Of a stretch of 64,000 nt of DNA, positions 19,381-27,445 are shown one piece after another. Below the pieces are notes generated by a model. That model saw nothing but the letters and a program-made list of their open reading frames with translations. It did no database searches and had not been told where the DNA came from. The position numbers and the translations under genes are program-made. The stretch's first letter is position 1; each line of letters opens with the position of its first letter. Origin of the DNA: TH-plancto1 sp043777375 (GTDB lineage: Bacteria > Planctomycetota > Planctomycetia > Planctomycetales > Planctomycetaceae); assembly GCA_043777375.1 (NCBI GenBank), contig JAYWHX010000185.1, positions 21,271 through 85,270 of the forward strand, given 5' to 3'.

Positions 19381-19408
19381 TCTAGGCTCTAGGCTCTAGG
19401 CTCTAGGC
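19381..19408. repeat. Four tandem copies of a heptamer at the end of the GT2 gene
   Basis: The unit TCTAGGC is repeated four times without error. On the minus strand, where the GT2 gene runs, the unit reads GCCTAGA. Because 7 is not a multiple of 3, successive copies put the TAG of the unit into all three frames. The GT2 frame ends at the TAG at 19389-19391. The array therefore closes translation whatever the incoming frame. Confidence 0.95.
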
Positions 19409-20294
19409 ATTCATCCGTCCTCCCCCTCCTCCGGAGATCGAGGACGGAACGCGGGACGAACGTGGCCATCCAGCGGATCAAGGCATTGAGTGTGGGCTGG
19501 CGTGACAGCACATTGCGGTAGCAGTCGCGGGCTTCCTGCATGTCGCGTGAATGGAAGAGCGCTTGGCCCCATTCCGAGTAGATTTTGGCCTGCTTGCGAG
19601 TGACTCGCTGGTCATCCATGCCGCAGGCGAGGCGGATCTTCTCGACGTTATTCAACTCACTGCGGACCATCCGTCCGTATTGGCCTGACAGGTTGTTCGG
19701 GGCGGGGGTGTACTCGATCAGCCGTTCGCGAACCACGCGGAACTGGCAGCCGTGATGCAACAACCGCAGCCAGAGGTTGTAGTCCTCGACCGCCATAATC
19801 GAGCGGTCTTCATCGAATCCTCCCACGGCATCGAAGTCCCGCTTCCGCATGATCACGCTCGATGTGCAGATCGTGTTGCGATTCCAAAGGTCATCGAATT
19901 TCTGGTCGTCCGGCGCGAGCGGACTGTTCTCATCCACTGTGCAATAGGCATGCAGCAGTGTGGTCGATTCCTCGATCTGGGCGATTTGCCGCTCGAGCTT
20001 GTTTGGTAACCAGCCATCATCGGCATCGAGGAACGCCAACCATTCTCCTCGAGCTTCGCGTGCTCCGTGGTTGCGGGCAGCGGCGGGGCCGCCATTGGGC
20101 TGACGGATCACACGGACAAGATCGCCGCACGCGGCGGCTGCGACCGCAGTGTTGTCGTGTGAGCCATCATCAATGACCAGGATTTCGAGTGGACGTACGG
20201 TTTGCTGTTGGGCGCAGCGAATCGAGCGCGCGATGAACGCTTCCGCCTGGTAGGCGGGCATGATCACGCTGATGGTGGGAGGAGTCGAGGACAT
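19389..20294 (-). CDS. Glycosyltransferase family 2
   Basis: About 301 residues from the ATG at 20294. The GT-A fold starts TISVIMPAYQAEAFIARSI. The donor metal motif is LDADDGW, preceded by GGPAAARNHGAREARGEW, and the acceptor-side ED lies in MAVEDYNLWLRLL. Such enzymes add a sugar to the growing glycan at the cytoplasmic face. The frame stays open for 52 more codons upstream, but that part is low in family character and overlaps the polymerase gene, so the ATG at 20294 is preferred. The last codons lie inside the heptamer array. Confidence 0.9.
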   Translation of the reverse strand: MSSTPPTISVIMPAYQAEAFIARSIRCAQQQTVRPLEILVIDDGSHDNTAVAAAACGDLVRVIRQPNGGPAAARNHGAREARGEWLAFLDADDGWLPNKLERQIAQIEESTTLLHAYCTVDENSPLAPDDQKFDDLWNRNTICTSSVIMRKRDFDAVGGFDEDRSIMAVEDYNLWLRLLHHGCQFRVVRERLIEYTPAPNNLSGQYGRMVRSELNNVEKIRLACGMDDQRVTRKQAKIYSEWGQALFHSRDMQEARDCYRNVLSRQPTLNALIRWMATFVPRSVLDLRRRGRTDECLEPRA

Positions 20295-20358
20295 GGGGAT
20301 TACAGAGTCGGTGAGTGTTGAATCAGTGACAGTGGCAGTAACAGTGGCGAGGAGTGGC

Positions 20359-21735
20359 TCACCCATAGTTGGCAAACACGCGAACGAAGACGAAGAACGC
20401 GCTGAGTAGCGCCACGCTGGCGAAGCCCAGCCGCTGGGCCAGTTTTTCATCGAGTTGCTGGAGAGCAGCGGGCTGCCGTCGATAGAATCCCGCCAGATTC
20501 ATGAAGGCTGCCAGTGTGCCACAAATCATGTAAGTGGTCGGCATGTAGCACCGCGACAAGGACATCATCGACATGCACCACCCCGCAGTCATTCCGGCCA
20601 GGTAAGGCATCATCCGGCGTAACTCGTCATTCTCGATCGGTTGCTTGTTGCGAATCATGCTGACGATGGCGAAGGCCGGGATGAAGAAGCAGCCGAAGAA
20701 GAACGTTCCCCCAATGAATCCCAGCTCCACATAGGCATGCACGTACGAGTTATGAGCCACCAGTCCGGCGACATCCGCATACATTCCTTCGCCGATGCCG
20801 AAGAAGAACCGCGAGGTTTTCAGTTGATTGAGTCCATCCGCCCAGAGCTGGACGCGCTGCTGACCGGTGCCTGCGGAGATATCGATGTTTCCCTGACGGC
20901 CCAGGGCAACGGGAACTGCCAGAGCTGCCATCGCTCCGATTCCAGCGGCAACCTTGCCGCCGTAGCGTGTGGCCAGCCAAGCCATCAATGCCACACCTCC
21001 CGCGAGCAGCCCTCCTCGTGAATGTGTCAGGAACATGGCATATCCGCACAGCGCGAGTGCCGGAATCCACAGATAGCGGACCCCGGTCATCTTCGGGTCG
21101 GTCATGAAATACACGCACAAGATCCCAGTCATCACGATCAGCTGGGCCATGTCATTCGGGTCGTGAAAGATCCCGAGTCCACACAAGCGGAAGAACCAGA
21201 CGTAGTCACCTGTCGCACTGACCTCATCGTTTTCAGGGACGTGCCTCAGTTGGCGGGGCTCGTGGTCGGCGAGGTCGCGTTCCTGGTTCTTGACCTCCCA
21301 CAGGTCAGGCCGACCGCCCCAGTCCTCGACGAACTGGTGATAGTCGAGAACGCAATAACCGATCATGAAGATCGAGCAGCCCACACAGTTGAGCAGGAAG
21401 CCACGCAGACGCTGGGGAGTATTGATGACCGCGACGAGGGTCAGGTAGTACAGGCAGACCTTGGCCATCACTGGAAAGCTTTTCACCGCTCCGCCAACGT
21501 ATCCCAGCGAGAGATGCGATGTGGCCGTCGCGAGCGTGACGCCGATGACACAGAGATTGATCGGTTGCTGAATCAGCGTGCGAATCGCGACTTGATTGTG
21601 GATCTGGCGGACAGAGCAGAGGATCGCCCCCACGATCAGCGCCAGATAGATCTGCACATCACCCAGCGCCGGAAACAGTTCCGAGGGGCGGATGTACAGA
21701 GCGGCGTTGGCGAGCAAGAACAGCAGGTAGGCCAT
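20359..21735 (-). CDS. Wzy/O-antigen-ligase-type membrane protein
   Basis: A 458-residue protein with about 11 transmembrane helices. It carries the Wzy_C/O-antigen ligase signature FLTHSRGGLLAGGVALMAW, followed by a large loop (GIGEGMYADVAGLVAHNSYVHA, shown to mark the loop with its key His, split by the AHNSYVH part). In this superfamily the loop histidines and arginines bind lipid-linked sugars. It should polymerise or ligate the repeat unit outside the membrane. It is the first gene of a co-directional run and has a 292-base gap upstream, where a promoter would be expected. Confidence 0.85.
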   Translation of the reverse strand: MAYLLFLLANAALYIRPSELFPALGDVQIYLALIVGAILCSVRQIHNQVAIRTLIQQPINLCVIGVTLATATSHLSLGYVGGAVKSFPVMAKVCLYYLTLVAVINTPQRLRGFLLNCVGCSIFMIGYCVLDYHQFVEDWGGRPDLWEVKNQERDLADHEPRQLRHVPENDEVSATGDYVWFFRLCGLGIFHDPNDMAQLIVMTGILCVYFMTDPKMTGVRYLWIPALALCGYAMFLTHSRGGLLAGGVALMAWLATRYGGKVAAGIGAMAALAVPVALGRQGNIDISAGTGQQRVQLWADGLNQLKTSRFFFGIGEGMYADVAGLVAHNSYVHAYVELGFIGGTFFFGCFFIPAFAIVSMIRNKQPIENDELRRMMPYLAGMTAGWCMSMMSLSRCYMPTTYMICGTLAAFMNLAGFYRRQPAALQQLDEKLAQRLGFASVALLSAFFVFVRVFANYG

Positions 21736-22027
21736 GACGGTGCCTTCGAGTGACCGTCAACGATACGCGTCCGCGCGCACCATTCCGGTTCTGAAATCTA
21801 GGTCAACTCTGCGACTCGGGCGGGTATTGTCGCCGACTGGAGACAGGAAACGTTGACGTTTTGCACCGGGGGAAACGGCCACACGGGCGTATAACCGGTG
21901 TAGTTCCTACGATGCGATTCACCGCGATAATGGGAGCAGAGACTTCGTCCGACGTTACCAGGAACTGCTTACCATGAACTGCTACTCGTGGAGCAGGTCC
22001 CCAATGACGGGCCCCACTTCTCGACGA

Positions 22028-23290
22028 CTATCCTTTTTTGTGACCAGGCGATGGGTCTAGTTTGAACTGATCGGATTTCCTCTTTACGGTGACATGGTCC
22101 ACGATCGTCGGTACGCCCGCAGGATATACTCGAAAACGAGTGGACGCTGATAGCTTCGGCGTGGTTGCCCCCGCTTCGGCTTGCCTCACCAGTTGGGCCA
22201 TCTCCCAAGCCGTCACATAGTGCAAACGCAGCTGGGGATGCGCCAGTCGCTGCGAAGCGAGTTCGGCGTGGAATGCCTGCATTTCGGGCCCTAGCAGCAT
22301 GTCGATATTACCGTCTTTGCAGCCGTGCGTGTGAAGCTTAAGGAACTTCCAGTTCGGCTGGCCGGCGACATGCACACTGGTGTTCATCCAATGTTGAAAG
22401 CGTCGCCAAGTGGGAGCGCGGCCTTCGGTCAGGTCACCGTTTTCGATGCGGGGAATGATCCCAAACTTGCGAGACTGCCAGTCGAGACACAGCGGTCCCT
22501 GGATCATCAGCAGGTGGTCTGCCGGAGCTTTCTGGCCGACTCGAGAGCGGATGCCCGTATTGTGCGATTTTCGCTGTCCGGGGATGTCCTGCGCGTAGTA
22601 GATCGAGTTGATCGTCTTGGTTTGGCACTCACTCGGAGCTGAAGGCAGCGTGAAGTCCGCGTAGCACCCGGATTCCCTTAATATCGTCAGTTCCTGGTCG
22701 ATGCCACACCAGCGGCCATCGGGGCGCGAATTGCACAACGCCCAATTGCCATGAATGAACCCATACACAATCTGATTCGTCAGCGGGTCACGCCGCAGCA
22801 ATCCGTGACGGTGAAACAAAGCCTCCTTGAAAGTTTCGAGCTTCTCTCGAAACTGCTCTGCCGTGTCGTGGTCATGATGCAGATGGACATCGACATCCCC
22901 GTATCCCTCGGAACACAGCTGGGCGATTCCATCAAGGTACTCAGGGCGGTATTCATCTTGTGGGAAGAAGAACGTGTGTTGCGGCGGGCGTCCGTGAAAG
23001 TCGCGAAACTTGGCAAATGCTTTTGGGTACTCATACACCCAGCGATTCACTCGCTCGATTGCCTTGCTACGAGAAGCCCCGTAACACTCGGGTTCCCAGT
23101 GATCGCAGACAGCAACAAACAAGTCGGTCGGTTGTTCTGCATTGACAGGCTCAGAGCGTTCGCTGGGGAAATAGTAACTTCCCATCCAGTACTGCATGTT
23201 TCGCTGTCGCAGCGTATAGCGTATCAATTCCACAACACCGCATGTCGCGAGTATTCCAGAACACAGCAGTATCCACTGTAGGCTCATCAT
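22028..23290 (-). CDS. NodB-like (polysaccharide deacetylase-like) protein with an N-terminal membrane anchor
   Basis: A 420-residue protein with one hydrophobic N-terminal segment (residues 4-24), so the body is probably outside the cytoplasm or membrane-tethered. Residues that could bind metal stand in the order expected of a NodB barrel: CDHWEP at 62-67, HLHHDHD at 136-142 and FIHGNW at 178-183. Then comes GCYADFTLPSAPS at 208-220, a signature seen in exopolysaccharide-locus deacetylases. The usual TFDDG motif is replaced by CDHWEP, so activity is uncertain. It sits at the upstream end of the glycan cluster, between a methyltransferase and the polymerase. Confidence 0.6.
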   Translation of the reverse strand: MMSLQWILLCSGILATCGVVELIRYTLRQRNMQYWMGSYYFPSERSEPVNAEQPTDLFVAVCDHWEPECYGASRSKAIERVNRWVYEYPKAFAKFRDFHGRPPQHTFFFPQDEYRPEYLDGIAQLCSEGYGDVDVHLHHDHDTAEQFREKLETFKEALFHRHGLLRRDPLTNQIVYGFIHGNWALCNSRPDGRWCGIDQELTILRESGCYADFTLPSAPSECQTKTINSIYYAQDIPGQRKSHNTGIRSRVGQKAPADHLLMIQGPLCLDWQSRKFGIIPRIENGDLTEGRAPTWRRFQHWMNTSVHVAGQPNWKFLKLHTHGCKDGNIDMLLGPEMQAFHAELASQRLAHPQLRLHYVTAWEMAQLVRQAEAGATTPKLSASTRFRVYPAGVPTIVDHVTVKRKSDQFKLDPSPGHKKG

Positions 23291-23311
23291 CGAGTCTCGT
23301 CCCTGGTTGCA

Positions 23312-24295
23312 TCACATGGGTGACGCAACCGCCTCTGCGGAATCACTTCGGGAGACCTCATGGTCTCCCATGTTCGCAGGCTTCTGCAAGACGACATCAA
23401 TTCCAATCGTGTTGAGGTCGTCCTCATCACACGATTGGAACTCTGGAGCGAGCGCAACTTGTTGAAAGTAGGCTGCCCCGCTCGTGTCCAGATGCCTGCG
23501 CACCTCGCGTTGCAAAAATCCTACGTCACGAAATGCCTTGAGGAAGTGGGATGCACGCCAACGGTTCTGACATTTGTTCCGGTGGTTGAACCACCGTGCC
23601 CAGATCTCCTTGGGATAGGTCAGGTAGTGGAGGTGGTGCCGATTGGAATCGCTGAATGCATACTCATCTGTCATGCGAATTCGATGAATCGCCCAGCCCG
23701 CTGGTTTCAGGAGGCGGGCAGATTCACGCAGAACCGGAACAATCAATTCATCCGGAACGCACTGCATCACCAGATTGCTCACCACCAGATCGTATGTCCC
23801 CGATTCGTCAGGCAAAGCTGTGGTGTCAATCGGCGCCATGCAAACGCCCCCGGTTTTCTGGCAGAGTTCTTGTAGTGATGTTGAGCGAGACAGAGCTTCC
23901 CAGCGTTCGGTCACTTCGCAGACCGATTGTTGGGCCGCCTTCGCGAGGTCGGCCAGGCGTGGTTCCCAGGCAGCCAGCGTGCGGCGCAGGTAGTCCAGCT
24001 TGGTGAGTGCCGTGACATCAAACGTGTGGACCTCGCACCCGGCCAATGCCAGCGCGACAGGGATCGCGGGGACCCATCCGGTTCCGATTTCTGCGACCCG
24101 CTGTCCCTTTAGGCTCTCTGGCTTTTCGCTCGCCAGTTTCAAGATCGTCAATGCGTTCTCAAACTGATTTCCACGTTCCAAGTTCTTCAGCTGTCCGGCA
24201 TGTTCTTGCATTAGACGACGAACAGCTCCCCCTCCGGGGATATTGGCCAATAGACACTGTATTCCCCAATGAGCCCACCAACGCATCGCTGTCAT
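23312..24295 (-). CDS. Class I SAM-dependent methyltransferase
   Basis: About 327 residues from the ATG at 24295. The SAM-binding motif I is VAEIGTGWVPAIPVALALAG, followed by HTFDVT (motif II) and YDLVVSNLVMQCVPD (motif IV). Residues then describe a reaction-domain helix and RLLKPAGWAIHRIRM (motif V). It could methylate a sugar or a lipid in the adjacent glycan pathway, but the substrate is unknown. GGGAG upstream fits a start at 24295 or at the ATG at 24286. The frame is open to a TTG at 24490, but that extension looks non-conserved. It lies 21 bases upstream of the NodB-like gene. Confidence 0.75.
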   Translation of the reverse strand: MTAMRWWAHWGIQCLLANIPGGGAVRRLMQEHAGQLKNLERGNQFENALTILKLASEKPESLKGQRVAEIGTGWVPAIPVALALAGCEVHTFDVTALTKLDYLRRTLAAWEPRLADLAKAAQQSVCEVTERWEALSRSTSLQELCQKTGGVCMAPIDTTALPDESGTYDLVVSNLVMQCVPDELIVPVLRESARLLKPAGWAIHRIRMTDEYAFSDSNRHHLHYLTYPKEIWARWFNHRNKCQNRWRASHFLKAFRDVGFLQREVRRHLDTSGAAYFQQVALAPEFQSCDEDDLNTIGIDVVLQKPANMGDHEVSRSDSAEAVASPM

Positions 24296-24572
24296 CTCCC
24301 GAGCCAACACTTCCTTCAGTCCGTTAAGTGTGCGCGCCGTGTGCAGACCGGGCTGGGAAATATGTCCTGTCGTTCTCTGAGTTCGTATTCCCGATCGCGA
24401 CTGGTGCGATCGCAAGGGGATGTGGTGAAAAGGCACCACCCGGTGGTGTTCATGGGCGATGACGGTGTCAGGTGTCAAATCTCGGTTCAATCAATACGGA
24501 ACGATGGCTTCGCCCTCCCTTGGTGTTTCCTTGAATCTCAGGTATGGACTCAGTCCGAAGTTCGTCACAAGC

Positions 24573-25130
24573 TCACGAGCGCGGTTTCGCTTTCACTGAG
24601 ACCTTCTGGGCAGGTTTCTTCACCGCAGCCTTCTTCGCGGCTGGAATGGTGGCCTTCCTCTCGGCTTTCGCTGCGGCATTTCTTTCCATCGCCGTTTCGT
24701 ACAAGGCGACGTACTTCTTGACCGTCATTCGCCGAAATGCCTCTCCAACGACTTGTAGCGGGAGATCCTCCACCTTTTTAAACCGGACGCAGCACTTCCC
24801 CATGTCGAGCTTCTTTCCCGCCTTCGTGAACTGGTCACGCAGCCAGCTCTCCTCGCTCTCGTTCCCGTAGCATCCCATCAGGTACAACGACATGTAATTT
24901 TTTTGTGAGGCGAGAGCGGCATAGGGCAGGGGCTGCTTCGGGTCACAGTGGTATCCGGCGGGGTAGAGCGTGTGCGGGACGTAATACCCGATCATCCCGT
25001 ACTGCATCCCTTCTTCGAATCCGGCTTGCAGATTCTGAAGAATGACCTTGCGTATTGCCGAGATGGCCAGCCGGCGGTCTTCGGGGAGTTCTTTGAGATA
25101 TGCGGCAACGGTTTTTGCTTGGCTCTGCAT
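24573..25130 (-). CDS. DUF1801 family protein with a lysine-rich tail
   Basis: A 185-residue cytoplasmic protein. The first 140 residues match the DUF1801 (YdhG-like) fold: TVAAYLKELPEDRRLAI, then GFEEGMQYGMIGYYVPH, and YAALASQKNYMSLYLMG. The tail (about residues 148-185) is rich in lysine and alanine, like nucleic-acid-associated tails, but no binding is shown. Family members include proteins suggested as iron chaperones; the actual role is unsettled. It stands between the glycan cluster and the PLP enzyme, with a hairpin element upstream at 25158-25196. Confidence 0.8.
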   Translation of the reverse strand: MQSQAKTVAAYLKELPEDRRLAISAIRKVILQNLQAGFEEGMQYGMIGYYVPHTLYPAGYHCDPKQPLPYAALASQKNYMSLYLMGCYGNESEESWLRDQFTKAGKKLDMGKCCVRFKKVEDLPLQVVGEAFRRMTVKKYVALYETAMERNAAAKAERKATIPAAKKAAVKKPAQKVSVKAKPRS

Positions 25131-25157
25131 GAGTGACTCCGAACACGAAGAGATCTC

Positions 25158-25196
25158 GTTTAGCCACGACGCGAAGGCTTCGCGTTGCGACTAAAC
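25158..25196. repeat. Imperfect 39-base hairpin between two minus-strand genes
   Basis: Outer arms GTTTAG (25158-25163) and CTAAAC (25191-25196) pair, and the inner arms CGCGAAG (25170-25176) and CTTCGCG (25178-25184) pair with a one-base loop. It lies between the stop of the D-threonine-aldolase-like gene and the DUF1801 start. It may end or attenuate transcription, but there is no T-run, so a dispersed palindromic element is as likely. Confidence 0.55.
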
Positions 25197-25202
25197 ATCA
25201 GT

Positions 25203-26324
25203 CTACTGAATGCACCCGCGCGCTGTCAGTGGCCACACGCACTCGACCACTTCGTTCCGCACTCCATAGAAGAAGTTGTGCAGCACGTTCGTGTGATCGC
25301 AGTAGCCAGGGATCAGGATGACCTTGTCGCCGATCATCAAGTTCTGAGAATCGGGGCCTAGTTCGAGGGTCAAATGTTCAGCACTCAGCACTGGGTTGAC
25401 GGCATCGGTCAGCTTGCGGCCCCCGGCGATTCCGACGACTTGGGGGAGATAGATGTCGGGGTGAATCGTCTTCCGTCCCGAGTCCAGGACCGCCCGCTCC
25501 AGCTTGGGGCGACTGACCACTGTCGCTAAGACCATCAGCGCCGGTTCGAGCCCGGTCACGCCGCACTGCTCCAAGTAAAACGGGTCAGCGAACGTGCCAC
25601 CACCCGCTTCCGTCTCGGTGATGTGCGGACTGTCGACGGTGATTTGATACGACCCCGTCCCGCTCGCACTGACTATGTCAGCGCAGAGTCCGTCTCGTTT
25701 GAAGCGATCAGCTGTCTCGCCCAGGATCGACATTGCCGAGCCGATCTTCTCGCGTTTTTCAGCGTCGTCTTTGATCGTCAGCAGATGCCCCTCGTACCCC
25801 ATGATTCCCACCAGATCGACATGCGGCAACTTCGATACGCCGTGTGACAGATCCTGTGTGTCGTGTCCCGGCCGGACTCCGACACGATTCAGTCCGATGT
25901 TGACCTCCAAGATCACGCGGCACCGCACACCGAGCCGACCGCAGACTTCCGATAACGCCTCCGCCTGGGCAAAGTGATCGACCGCCTGAATCGGCGTCCC
26001 CATCCGGCACAGCCCCGCGAGACGCTCGAGCTTCTGCCGCCCGACAATCATGTTCGCGATCAGCACATCGGGAATCCCCGCGTGGATATACACCTCAGCC
26101 TCACTGACCTTGGCCACCGTCACGCCGATCGCCCCCGCCCGCATCTGCTGATGCGCAATCGCCGGAGACTTGTGACACTTCGCATGCGGCCTCCAATTCT
26201 TACCGGCTGCCCGATGCGTCGCCGCCATCGCCCGAATGTTCCCCTCCATGCGGTCGAGGTCAATACACAACGCTGGTGTATCGAGTTCTGCCAGATGCCG
26301 ACCAATAACAGCTGAGGGGATCAT
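25203..26324 (-). CDS. D-threonine aldolase/DSD1-type PLP enzyme
   Basis: A 373-residue fold-type III PLP enzyme of the D-threonine aldolase, D-serine dehydratase and 3-hydroxyaspartate aldolase group. The start LDTPALCIDLDRMEGNI is typical. The PLP lysine is K49 in RPHAK, followed by the family CHKS. The C-terminal metal site should lie in GYCDHTNVLHNFF. Members cleave or dehydrate D-3-hydroxy amino acids. Which substrate this one uses is not determinable from sequence. It stands alone in orientation between the DUF1801 gene and an AT-richer unknown gene. Confidence 0.85.
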   Translation of the reverse strand: MIPSAVIGRHLAELDTPALCIDLDRMEGNIRAMAATHRAAGKNWRPHAKCHKSPAIAHQQMRAGAIGVTVAKVSEAEVYIHAGIPDVLIANMIVGRQKLERLAGLCRMGTPIQAVDHFAQAEALSEVCGRLGVRCRVILEVNIGLNRVGVRPGHDTQDLSHGVSKLPHVDLVGIMGYEGHLLTIKDDAEKREKIGSAMSILGETADRFKRDGLCADIVSASGTGSYQITVDSPHITETEAGGGTFADPFYLEQCGVTGLEPALMVLATVVSRPKLERAVLDSGRKTIHPDIYLPQVVGIAGGRKLTDAVNPVLSAEHLTLELGPDSQNLMIGDKVILIPGYCDHTNVLHNFFYGVRNEVVECVWPLTARGCIQ

Positions 26325-26433
26325 GCTTGGGGACTTTCAATTACGGGGAATCGCCTACACTGCAATCAGGAGGTACCATCGCACAACTATTCATCTCGCC
26401 CACCCTGAGGAGACCGCTCGACGGCATGCATCA

Positions 26434-27219
26434 CTACTTTGGAAAAACTCCATCGAGAGCTTGGTCGATCGAATTGTGAAAAGCTGCATCGTCCCACTCA
26501 TGCTTCGCCAGAGCCGCGTAACTGACAGCTTCCGCATTGCGATTATTCACCACGAGAACAGCGACGAGAATCGCAAGATCTTGAGAGAACTGCCTCTCAA
26601 TAACTTGCTTCATGTTTACACCCGCAAAACGAGCATCCTGATTGTGTTTCTTCAACTCCTTGAAACGTTCGACGTATCGAGGAAATGCGGTTTGAGGAAC
26701 CAAATACTTACCGCAAAGCTTGTACTCCTTCGAACTGAGCAACGAAGGAAACGCAACATCAAACACTCTCTTTGTAAGAGGAGATGAATACTGTTCGAGT
26801 TGCAAAAACAAGGCAGTCGTCTCGGAGTATTCCTTCAGAGTACGGTTGATCGCCATGAAATCGTGGAATTTCTCAAAGGCTGCATCTTCTTGGCCCGGAC
26901 TGCCGTCGAACTGAAGAACCGATTCCTTGGCCAGTTCTCGAATTTCCTTGAGTTTGTCCATAGCGGGCGGGTAGCTTTGTCCAAGTTCTTTCCAATACGT
27001 AAGGGCAAATGACAACCGCACCCCATACATCGAAGGCCGATGCTCCAACGCGTGATGATGGAACCAAACGTGCTTCGCCAATGCATCCGCGTACCGTTTG
27101 GCATCTGTGTCTGCCACGGCCTCTTGCAAGATTGAGGTTGGATCAGGTTTGTCCAGTGGAGTCCATTCTCCCATCGTTTGTGTGGCCATAAGGAACAACA
27201 ACCAAGGGAACAGTTTCAT
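26434..27219 (-). CDS. Unrecognised secreted protein of AT-richer composition
   Basis: About 261 residues from the ATG at 27219, which yields a short signal peptide (MKLFPWLLFLMATQTMGEW). The mature part is alpha-helical and charged, with no motif I recognise. TPR-like helical pairs are possible (residues 30-110: AVADTDAKRYADALAKHVWF). The gene is visibly richer in A and T than its neighbours and uses codons rare in them, which hints at recent acquisition. It is followed by a 109-base gap to the PLP enzyme. An upstream in-frame start at 27264 would bury the signal peptide. Confidence 0.55.
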   Translation of the reverse strand: MKLFPWLLFLMATQTMGEWTPLDKPDPTSILQEAVADTDAKRYADALAKHVWFHHHALEHRPSMYGVRLSFALTYWKELGQSYPPAMDKLKEIRELAKESVLQFDGSPGQEDAAFEKFHDFMAINRTLKEYSETTALFLQLEQYSSPLTKRVFDVAFPSLLSSKEYKLCGKYLVPQTAFPRYVERFKELKKHNQDARFAGVNMKQVIERQFSQDLAILVAVLVVNNRNAEAVSYAALAKHEWDDAAFHNSIDQALDGVFPK

Positions 27220-27324
27220 GACGAATTGACTGGCTAGCCGAGTCACAAGCAACCTTTCTCCCATCTGGTCGGCTCAAAGTCAAGAACACGGCAATCCATA
27301 GGCGATCTCTTCATTTCCTCGGCC

Positions 27325-27339
27325 CCAAGCTCAGCTTGG
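27325..27339. repeat. Short palindrome CCAAGC-TCA-GCTTGG
   Basis: A perfect 6-base stem with a 3-base loop in the gap before the PVC-type heme protein gene. It resembles the perfect CGTTCCCAAGC hairpin at 36939-36964, so both probably belong to one dispersed element family. Confidence 0.5.
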
Positions 27340-27445
27340 AACTGAGTGTGACGCTCTGCGTTTCGACCTCCTCATTTCCATTCCGATTGAGTATCTCCCT
27401 ATCATGCGGCATCTCCTCCCCGGATGCTTTCGAAGGGTGCTCGCG

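Noticed and set aside
19381..19408. Reading the heptamer array as a phase-variation switch.
   Set aside because: It lies at the end of the gene, where slippage would alter only the last residues, and its stop codons cover all frames.
26325..26433. A hidden small gene in the gap between the PLP enzyme and the unknown gene.
   Set aside because: No frame with a start, a ribosome site and plausible protein character was found.
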